Assembly: GCA_018830925.1 (NCBI GenBank)
Contig: JAHJRK010000226.1
Coordinates: forward strand, 1 to 5,723
Length of the DNA: 5,723 nt
Source of the DNA: Pseudomonadota bacterium
GTDB lineage: Bacteria > Desulfobacterota > Desulfobacteria > Desulfobacterales > RPRI01
Direction of reading: 5' to 3'
Positions 1-4,761 of this stretch are shown here, in pieces (the stretch's first letter is position 1; each line of letters starts with the position of its first letter). The position numbers were made by a program, and so were the translations under genes. The notes under the pieces were generated by a model. That model did no database searches and had not been told where the DNA came from. It saw nothing but the letters and a program-made list of their open reading frames with translations.

Positions 1-345
1 ACAGGAGAAGGATACGGCTTTACAAAAAATTCTCCGGTTCTCCCCGGGTGGGGAGATGAAGAATACAAAAGACTTATCGAAAATGACCTTCTGCCCTCTT
101 TTGAAAGATTCGAACCTGAAGTAATAATAGTATCGGCCGGATTTGATGCTCACGCTGATGATGATATGTCCGATATAAAACTTACAACTGACGGGTTTTC
201 CTGGATAATGAAAAAGATATTCGCCATGGCGGAAAAATATTCCGGGGGAAGGATTATTTCAGTCCTTGAAGGAGGATACTCCCTGTCACGGCTTCCGGAA
301 CTGGCAAAAAACCATGTTGAAATTCTTTTAAATATAAATAGTTGA
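1..345 (+). CDS. Histone deacetylase / AcuC family deacetylase, C-terminal part (5' end outside window)
   Basis: The first 114 codons in frame 1 end at TGA 343-345, and the gene begins before the window. This is the C-terminal part of a zinc-dependent deacetylase of the HDAC/AcuC/acetylpolyamine amidohydrolase superfamily, which removes acetyl groups from lysine side chains or small acetylated amines in the cytoplasm. Visible family signatures are SAGFDAH (residues 45-51 of the fragment), whose Asp49 should be a zinc ligand, LTTDGF at 61-66, and LEGGY at 89-93, whose Tyr93 should be the catalytic tyrosine. The N-terminal His-His and other metal-ligand motifs lie upstream, so activity cannot be judged. 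An AcuB-type gene follows, which favours an AcuC-like role in controlling acetyl-CoA synthetase acetylation. A broad-specificity HDAC-like amidohydrolase is the alternative. Family assignment is firm; substrate is inference. Confidence 0.9.
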   Translation, partial: TGEGYGFTKNSPVLPGWGDEEYKRLIENDLLPSFERFEPEVIIVSAGFDAHADDDMSDIKLTTDGFSWIMKKIFAMAEKYSGGRIISVLEGGYSLSRLPELAKNHVEILLNINS

Positions 346-368
346 CGGGCCTTTATATAAACCGTCAA
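342..368. repeat. Inverted repeat over the stop codon of the deacetylase gene
   Basis: TTGACGG (342-348) and CCGTCAA (362-368) are perfect 7-bp complementary arms. Between them lies a second palindrome, TTTATATAAA (352-361), so the RNA could form a stem with a small GCC bulge. The left arm includes the TGA stop codon. No run of T follows, so it is not a classical intrinsic terminator; it could stabilise the mRNA 3' end or be part of the repeat element that follows directly. Confidence 0.55.
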
Positions 369-370
369 AC

Positions 371-535
371 TTGATAAAATCGTAAAAAGTCGATCTTAGG
401 AGGGCAAAGTAGAAAAATTCCTTCTCAGGCGGACAAAGTGCCCAAATTATGAGCAATCCATCGTACTTGTCGGTGCGCTGGATGACGAAAGATGAAGCGC
501 AACTTAAGCAGAATGGTTTTTTACGAAATCGTCAA
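371..535. repeat. MITE-like intergenic element with inverted terminal repeats
   Basis: A 165-base non-coding element has imperfect 21-base terminal inverted repeats: TTGATAAAATCGTAAAAAGTC (371-391, 21 bases, given here as TTGATAAAAT plus CGTAAAAAGTC) and 515-535, whose reverse complement also begins TTGA and contains TCGTAAAAA. The ends match at 15 of 21 positions, with an uninterrupted 9-base core. No transposase is encoded, and the only internal ORF is short and lacks a ribosome binding site. Size, non-coding content and inverted ends fit a miniature inverted-repeat element sitting between two genes. I associate TCGTAAAAAGTC-type ends with abundant intergenic repeats of deltaproteobacteria, but that comes from memory. 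A target-site duplication is not obvious. Confidence 0.55.
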
Positions 536-546
536 CGATTATTAGC

Positions 547-573
547 TATTGCAACATGACATGCAAAGCAATA
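547..573. repeat. Small dyad upstream of the acuB-type gene
   Basis: TATTGC (547-552) and GCAATA (568-573) are perfect 6-bp arms around an inner CATGACATG (555-563), itself a CATG-A-CATG palindrome. It lies about 90 bases before the acuB-type start, in the stretch where a promoter or operator would be expected. A weak promoter-like pair (TTGCAA at 549-554, TAATGT at 572-577, 17-base spacing) overlaps it. An operator role is possible but unproven. Nothing else that I can support lies in 574-654. Confidence 0.3.
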
Positions 574-654
574 ATGTGTTTTTAATCAGGTCGCATCCCG
601 GCAGTCACAGGATTTTTCATGTACCGGGTTGTATAGCACAAGAAACTATGTGTT

Positions 655-660
655 GGAGGG
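655..660 (+). promoter_or_regulatory. Ribosome binding site deciding the acuB-type start
   Basis: GGAGGG lies 4 bases before ATG 665. It selects this ATG over the upstream in-frame TTG at 629, which has no comparable Shine-Dalgarno and would add 12 residues unlike the usual start of CBS proteins. Confidence 0.8.
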
Positions 661-664
661 CAAT

Positions 665-1366
665 ATGTTTGTAAGCAAATCAATGACCAGTAATGTTATA
701 ACAGTTGACAAAGGTGCGGGCATCTTAGAGGCACGAGATAAAATGGCGGCTCACTGCATCAGGCACCTTCCTGTTGTGGAAGAGGATAACAGGCTCATCG
801 GGATAATCACTGACCGTGACATAAGGAGCGCGCTTCCTTCGACAGTTATACTTGATTACGAAAACCGCAAGGAAAAAGAGAAAATATCCGACCTGAAGGT
901 AAAGGATATTATGACCATTAATCCTGTAACTGTTTCACCCTCCTACACGATTCAGGATGTTCTTTTACTCGTTCTTCAGACAAAAGTCGGTGCATTCCCT
1001 GTCGTTGATGAAAAGGGCAAACTCCAAGGAATTATTTCGGTCGATGATCTGCTGCGGGCTTTTGTAAATGTTCTCGGAATAGGCGAACCGGGGTCTCTTT
1101 TATGTATTCTTGTTGAAGAGAAACTCGGGCAGATGAAAAAAATCGTCGATGCGATAACTGAGGAAAACGTATCTTTCGGAAGCATCCTTGTCGCGCGATA
1201 CTGGGATGAAGGGAAACGGGCGGTATTCCCTTATCTTCTGACCCAGAACATAAGCCCGATCAAGAAAAAACTTCAAAAAATGGGATACACTCTTATGGAT
1301 CCGATGGAGTGGTATATGGATCAGATAAACAGAGAAATAAAGGGGAAGGGCGGCAAAAGCAGATAA
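665..1366 (+). CDS. acuB: AcuB-type CBS-domain protein with C-terminal ACT-like domain
   Basis: The protein is 233 aa. Two CBS motifs are clear: residues about 1-56 (MTSNVITV, then HLPVVEED and LIGIITDRDI) and about 78-135 (IMTINPVTV, then AFPVVDEKGKLQGIISVDDL). CBS pairs bind adenosine nucleotides and act as energy sensors. Residues about 143-210 (GSLLCILVEE, then a helix and a beta strand SFGSILVARYW) fit an ACT-like regulatory fold. CBS-CBS-ACT is the architecture of AcuB, the acetoin-utilisation accessory protein found beside AcuC in Bacillus, and the gene just upstream here is AcuC-like. The protein is soluble, with no signal peptide or membrane segment. The C-terminus is basic (KGKGGKSR). 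The methyltransferase gene overlaps its TAA by one base, so the two are probably cotranscribed. The ligand and biochemical role of AcuB-type proteins remain poorly defined, and acetoin use here is inference. Confidence 0.85.
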   Translation: MFVSKSMTSNVITVDKGAGILEARDKMAAHCIRHLPVVEEDNRLIGIITDRDIRSALPSTVILDYENRKEKEKISDLKVKDIMTINPVTVSPSYTIQDVLLLVLQTKVGAFPVVDEKGKLQGIISVDDLLRAFVNVLGIGEPGSLLCILVEEKLGQMKKIVDAITEENVSFGSILVARYWDEGKRAVFPYLLTQNISPIKKKLQKMGYTLMDPMEWYMDQINREIKGKGGKSR

Positions 1367-2198
1367 TGACCATGCCGGTAGCAGGTATTCCTTACAAGGA
1401 TCTCTACATCTACTACCTTGAAGGGCGGATCAATCCGGAATGCAATTTCTTCGGCACCGAATTTATCGGCAACTGGCAGGAAGATGACTTTTCCTTTCTT
1501 TTCTTCAAAAGCCCGCCACAGGATAAAATCAAAAAACTCCTGGTGGCGCAACCAGGCTTAACATTAATAGACGATTACAGGATGACTTATGATGAGTGGC
1601 ATGGCAAAATGCCATTTTCTCTCAGAATCGGCAGGTTCATAATAAATCCTCCGTGGGAGACCCGGGAGAGCCTTCAAAACGGCATTGAAATCATCCTCGA
1701 TCCCGGGGAGTTGTTTTCGGAACGGGAACCCACCCGACAACACATGACTGCATGGAAGCTCTCGAACTGGCCTTTGCCTGCGGGCAGATCGAATCCGTTA
1801 TGGACTTGGGCACGGGAACAGGGCTGTTATCAATTGCCGCAGCACATCTTGGAAGCAAAAAAACCCTTGCTGTTGACATCAATTATCTTGCTGCAACCAC
1901 AGCTAAAAAAAACATCTTTCTGAACGGTATGGAAGAAAGGATAATTTCGGTTCAGGGATCGGCACAGGATTTTATCCGGCTTCCATCGGATCTTATTATT
2001 GCAAATATACACTATGATGTAATGAAACTTCTTATCAATCCGGAAGGCTTTACAAATAAAAAAAGCTTTATTTCATCAGGGCTTTTAAGAAGAGAGGCTG
2101 AAGAAATTGACTTTCAATTATCTAAACTTACTGCTAAAATAATAAAAAAATGGGAATTTAACGGAATCTGGTATACCTTTTTCGGAAAAACATTTTAA
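1366..2198 (+). pseudogene. PrmA-like SAM-dependent methyltransferase, interrupted by a frameshift
   Basis: Two reading frames together encode one PrmA-like (ribosomal protein L11 methyltransferase family) protein of about 276 aa. The first begins at ATG 1366, overlapping the upstream TAA (TAATG), and carries the N-terminal domain (FIGNW, FSFLFF) up to IEIILDPG, ending near 1707. The second frame continues FGTGTHPTTHDCMEAL from about 1716, DLGTGTG (conceptual residues 146-152, the SAM glycine loop), AVDIN (168-172) and ANIHYDVM (212-219), ending TAA at 2198. PrmA proteins normally have two residues between DPG and FGTG; that spacing is restored only if two bases around 1708-1718 are surplus. 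The unbroken first frame runs on to 1923 with unrelated sequence. Causes may be a true mutation, a sequencing or assembly error, or less likely recoding. The methylation-motif loop ANIHYD differs from the usual ANILAG of PrmA, and the N-terminal domain is short, so the substrate may not be L11. A second ATG at 1372 is an alternative start. Confidence 0.85.
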
Positions 2199-2219
2199 GC
2201 CGAATTTCAAAAATAACCG

Positions 2220-2240
2220 CCCGATAAACGGGACTTTTTT
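2220..2240 (+). terminator. Weak intrinsic terminator after the methyltransferase gene
   Basis: CCCG (2220-2223) and CGGG (2229-2232) form a short GC stem around ATAAA, followed after AC by six T residues (2235-2240). It starts 21 bases after the TAA. The stem has only 4 bp, so efficiency may be low; the two hairpins directly downstream could reinforce it. Confidence 0.5.
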
Positions 2241-2288
2241 CAGTACCCACTCGAGGGGTACTATTTTCAGTGCCCCCTTGAGGGGCAG
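2237..2288. repeat. Tandem pair of hairpins with a compensatory change
   Basis: Two 25-base direct repeats (2237-2261 and 2264-2288), both beginning TTTTCAGT and both containing GAGGGG, each form a hairpin. Copy 1 pairs AGTACCC (2242-2248) with GGGTACT (2256-2262). Copy 2 pairs TGCCCC (2271-2276) with GGGGCA (2282-2287). The A-T pair 2245/2259 in copy 1 is a G-C pair 2272/2286 in copy 2, so pairing is kept while the sequence changes. The first hairpin is followed by ATTTT, so it may also help terminate transcription. Confidence 0.6.
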
Positions 2289-2304
2289 AAAAACGCAGGA
2301 AATA

Positions 2305-2397
2305 ATTTCTGACTTACTAACATTTAAATGCCGCGACCGGCATAAGGAACCGTAAGCCGTGACAGGCATAAGAAGCCGTAACAAAATAGTCAGAAAT
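2305..2397. repeat. Dyad element with 10-bp perfect arms and internal direct repeat
   Basis: ATTTCTGACT (2305-2314) and AGTCAGAAAT (2388-2397) are perfect 10-bp inverted arms 73 bases apart. Inside are a perfect palindrome CATTTAAATG (2321-2330) and a 17-base direct repeat, GGCATAAGGAACCGTAA (2339-2355) and GGCATAAGAAGCCGTAA (2365-2381), matching at 15 of 17 positions with a 26-base period. No ORF is present. It lies 43 bases before the MBL-fold gene, so it could be a small non-autonomous element, a structured leader, or a tandem operator. Confidence 0.5.
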
Positions 2398-2440
2398 GTA
2401 ATGTTTATTTCGTAACAAATCCTAAGGGAAGGCTGACAAT

Positions 2441-3280
2441 ATGTATATTAAATGCTGGGGGTCAAGGGGTTCAATACCTGTTTCCGGCAAGGATTACTTA
2501 AAATACGGCGGAGACACAACCTGTATTGAAATAAGGGCAAAAAGTGGTGACATCATTATAGTTGATGCCGGAACAGGAATCAGGCGACTCGGTAACCAAC
2601 TTGTCAAAGAAAACCTTTATAAATACAATTTCATATTCACCCATGCACACTGGGATCATTTGATGGGCTTCCCATTCTTCAAGCCCCTTTATTCAAAACA
2701 GGCCGAATTTGAAATGCACAGATGCCCTTTTCACAGCAAGTTCGTTGAGACAATCCTGTCAAAGGTAATGGCTCCCCCTAACTTTCCCGTAAAATATTCC
2801 GATTTAAAGGCGAATATTGTATATGTAGATGCCTGCCCGACCCAATTTGAAATAGGCTCCGTAACCGTCATCCCCATAAAATTGAGTCACCCTAATAACG
2901 GAAGCGGATACAAATTTGTAGAAGATGGTAAATCCTTTGTCTTTCTTACGGATAATGAGCTCGGCTTTGTTCATCCGGGAGGCCTGCCCCTGAAATCCTA
3001 TCTCGAATTCTCAATGAGTGCAGATCTCCTTATTCACGACGCCGAATATACTCCCAAGGAATATGAAAAAAAAATAGAGTGGGGGCATTCATCATATACC
3101 GATGTTCTTTCGATAGCTTTTGATGCAGGAGTTAAAAAACTGGGGCTTTTCCATTTAAACCAGGAAAGAACGGATCGTGAAATGAATAGAATTGTTGAGA
3201 CCTGCAGGCAAAGTATCGCCAAAAAGAAGCGTAAAATAGAGTGTTACGGCGTTGCAACCGATATGACGTTTATTCTGTAG
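2441..3280 (+). CDS. Metallo-beta-lactamase-fold hydrolase
   Basis: The protein is 279 aa, a normal length for a single MBL-fold domain. The start ATG 2441 has AAGGGAAGG (2424-2432) 8 bases upstream. Metal-ligand motifs are complete: THAHWDH (His68, His70, Asp72, His73), His150 in KLSHP, Asp200 in LIHDAEY (or Asp171 in LTDNE), and His238 in GLFHL. The opening GSRGSIPV and GGDTTCIEI and the strand IIIVDAGTGIRRLG are typical of the branch related to RNase Z, PhnP and class-II-like phosphodiesterases (Lactamase_B_2 type), so a phosphodiesterase reaction is more likely than beta-lactam hydrolysis. There is no signal peptide, so it should be cytoplasmic. The kinase gene starts 31 bases downstream and carries a cyclic-nucleotide-binding domain, so the hydrolase might act on a nucleotide signal used by the kinase; that link is inference. 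Family assignment is firm; substrate is unknown. Confidence 0.9.
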   Translation: MYIKCWGSRGSIPVSGKDYLKYGGDTTCIEIRAKSGDIIIVDAGTGIRRLGNQLVKENLYKYNFIFTHAHWDHLMGFPFFKPLYSKQAEFEMHRCPFHSKFVETILSKVMAPPNFPVKYSDLKANIVYVDACPTQFEIGSVTVIPIKLSHPNNGSGYKFVEDGKSFVFLTDNELGFVHPGGLPLKSYLEFSMSADLLIHDAEYTPKEYEKKIEWGHSSYTDVLSIAFDAGVKKLGLFHLNQERTDREMNRIVETCRQSIAKKKRKIECYGVATDMTFIL

Positions 3281-3299
3281 TTTTGACGGGCCTTTTTAC

Positions 3300-3305
3300 A
3301 AGGGA
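3300..3305 (+). promoter_or_regulatory. Ribosome binding site of the kinase gene
   Basis: AAGGGA lies 6 bases before ATG 3312. The out-of-frame ATG at 3304-3306 overlaps it. The short 31-base gap to the previous stop supports transcription of the kinase together with the MBL-fold gene. Confidence 0.6.
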
Positions 3306-3311
3306 TGACTA

Positions 3312-4595
3312 ATGGTTGGCACAACAGATGATACTATCGCCAAAAACCCCGCACCGGTACAGGATCTTAAAGCTATCGATACTGTCGGAAGATATGAAAT
3401 TTCCAGACAGCTCGGAAAAGGCGGTTCCGGGGTTGTTTACCTTGGAGTTGATCCGCATATAAAAAGAAATGTGGCCATTAAAATGTCGAAGCTGACTACG
3501 GACAGGGAAAGGGAGCATTTTTTTGTCGAAGCTCAATCCGCCGGCCGGTTGAATCATCCCAATATTGTTTCAATATATGACGCCGGCCTGTATAAAGAAT
3601 ATTGCTATATAGCGATGGAATACATTGAAGGTGAGACACTTGCAAAATACTGCAGCAAAGAGAGCCTGCTCCCCTTAAACACGGTTATAGAAATCATAAT
3701 TAATGTGTGCAATGCACTCGACTATGCGCATAAGCAGAAAGTCATACACAGGGATATAAAGCCCACGAACATATTGCTCGATTCTTCCTTATCGCCCAAA
3801 ATTGCTGATTTCAGCATTGCCCAGATTACTGAAACAACTGTTGAGATGGGAATTTTCGGAACACCGAGCTATATGTCGCCGGAGCAGTTGAAAGACTCCC
3901 AGGCATCCAACATAAGCGACATATTCTCTCTGGGTTGCGTACTTTACGAGATGCTGGCAGGAGTCAAGGCATTCTCCGGAGACAACCCTTTCTCGATAAT
4001 GTATAAAATCGGCAATGAAAATCCCTTATCATTGCTGAGTATCCGCCGGGATATCCCCAAAATACTTGACGAAATAACCCAAAAAGCCCTGGCTAAAAAT
4101 CCCAGCGAACGCTATCAGACATGTTTGGATCTCGCCTATGATTTAAGAGTGGCCCTGAGAGGATTTACGGAAACGGCGATTAACGGAAAAGTAAAGGATG
4201 TCATAGATTTTATGCTTCATCTTCCCTTTTTTAAAAATTTCTCGAAGGAGCAGATTAAGGAACTCATAGCAACCAGTAAAATCGCTAAAGTCCGTAAAGG
4301 AAAGATAATCGTTACCGAAGGCGAAATAGATGATACTTTTTACATTATTTTAAGCGGAAAGGTTACAATTAAAAAAGGGGATAAAACCATTTCGGTGTTA
4401 GGGCACGGGGAATGTTTCGGAGAAATGGCATATATTTGTGGCCAGGCGCGCGCTGCAACGGTTATAGCTGAAACAGACTGTATACTTTTGATAATTAGCG
4501 CTCCGCTGCTTGACAGATCTTCAGAGTCTATTCAGCTTCTATTTTTTAAGAATTTTGCCATAACCCTTGTGAACCGTCTCTCACAGACATCCTGA
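3312..4595 (+). CDS. Ser/Thr protein kinase fused to a cyclic-nucleotide-binding domain
   Basis: The protein is 427 aa. Residues about 28-284 form a bacterial Hanks-type kinase: glycine loop GKGGSGVV (35-42), ATP lysine Lys57 in VAIK, alpha-C Glu73, HRDIKPTN (146-153, catalytic Asp148), Mg-binding DFS (167-169) in place of the usual DFG, GTPSYMSPE (183-191), Asp203 in the SDIFSLG motif and Arg267. Residues about 303-410 form a cNMP-binding (CAP-like) domain: LPFFKNFSKEQ, VTEGE, FYIILSGKV, and a phosphate-binding cassette with FGEM (369-372, Glu371) and ARAAT (379-383, Arg380). Both phosphate-contact residues are present, so cAMP or cGMP binding is plausible. There is no transmembrane segment or PASTA repeat, so it is a soluble kinase rather than a PknB-like cell-wall sensor. 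The likely role is phosphorylation of Ser/Thr targets under cyclic-nucleotide control, opposed by the PP2C encoded next. Targets are unknown. The kinase should be active, since the key Lys, Glu and two Asp residues are kept. Confidence 0.95.
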   Translation: MVGTTDDTIAKNPAPVQDLKAIDTVGRYEISRQLGKGGSGVVYLGVDPHIKRNVAIKMSKLTTDREREHFFVEAQSAGRLNHPNIVSIYDAGLYKEYCYIAMEYIEGETLAKYCSKESLLPLNTVIEIIINVCNALDYAHKQKVIHRDIKPTNILLDSSLSPKIADFSIAQITETTVEMGIFGTPSYMSPEQLKDSQASNISDIFSLGCVLYEMLAGVKAFSGDNPFSIMYKIGNENPLSLLSIRRDIPKILDEITQKALAKNPSERYQTCLDLAYDLRVALRGFTETAINGKVKDVIDFMLHLPFFKNFSKEQIKELIATSKIAKVRKGKIIVTEGEIDDTFYIILSGKVTIKKGDKTISVLGHGECFGEMAYICGQARAATVIAETDCILLIISAPLLDRSSESIQLLFFKNFAITLVNRLSQTS

Positions 4596-4601
4596 GACAG
4601 C

Positions 4602-4648
4602 CCTGACAAGCTGAATTGAAGTTCCCCGACCAAACCAGCTGAGTCAGG
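4602..4648. repeat. Stem-loop after the kinase gene
   Basis: CCTGAC (4602-4607) pairs with GTCAGG (4643-4648), and inside it AGCTG (4609-4613) pairs with CAGCT (4636-4640), separated by a small internal loop (A against GA). The structure begins 7 bases after the kinase stop. No T run follows, so it is more likely an mRNA-stability or attenuating structure than a strong intrinsic terminator. Confidence 0.45.
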
Positions 4649-4682
4649 CAAGCGAATTTAAAACAGAGACTTGAACCCTTTC

Positions 4683-4732
4683 CGCCTCAGGCGAAGAATC
4701 CTTGGCCCCTTTCTCCCAACGAATCGGGAGAA
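4683..4732. repeat. Two hairpins before the PP2C gene
   Basis: CGCCTCAGGCG (4683-4693) is an 11-base dyad. TTCTCCC (4711-4717) pairs perfectly with GGGAGAA (4726-4732) around AACGAATC. The octamer GAAGAATC occurs just after each dyad (4693-4700 and 4730-4737). They sit in the 166-base kinase-phosphatase spacer, 30-80 bases before the PP2C start, where they could influence translation or read-through. An AT-rich stretch with TATATT (4738-4743) follows, but I see no matching -35 box. Confidence 0.4.
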
Positions 4733-4761
4733 GAATCTATATTATTAATAAGGCAACCGGC

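Noticed and set aside
342..368. Intrinsic terminator for the deacetylase gene
   Set aside because: The arms are good, but the stem is AT-rich inside and no T run follows, so I list it only as an inverted repeat.
449..559. Short ORF of 36 codons in the deacetylase-acuB spacer
   Set aside because: No Shine-Dalgarno, no recognisable domain, and it lies mostly inside the MITE-like element; probably chance.
629..664. Upstream TTG start for the acuB-type gene
   Set aside because: The strong GGAGGG before ATG 665 and the usual CBS N-terminus favour the ATG; the extra 12 residues look like translated leader.
1710..1923. Continuation of the first methyltransferase frame to 1923 as a separate protein tail
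   Set aside because: Its sequence after LDPG is unrelated to the family, while the other frame has FGTGTHPTT and the SAM motifs; it is out-of-frame read-through.
2118..2384. Minus-strand ORF of 88 codons across the methyltransferase end and the spacer
   Set aside because: It spans the terminator, tandem hairpins and dyad, and its protein matches no family I recognise; the structures explain this DNA better.
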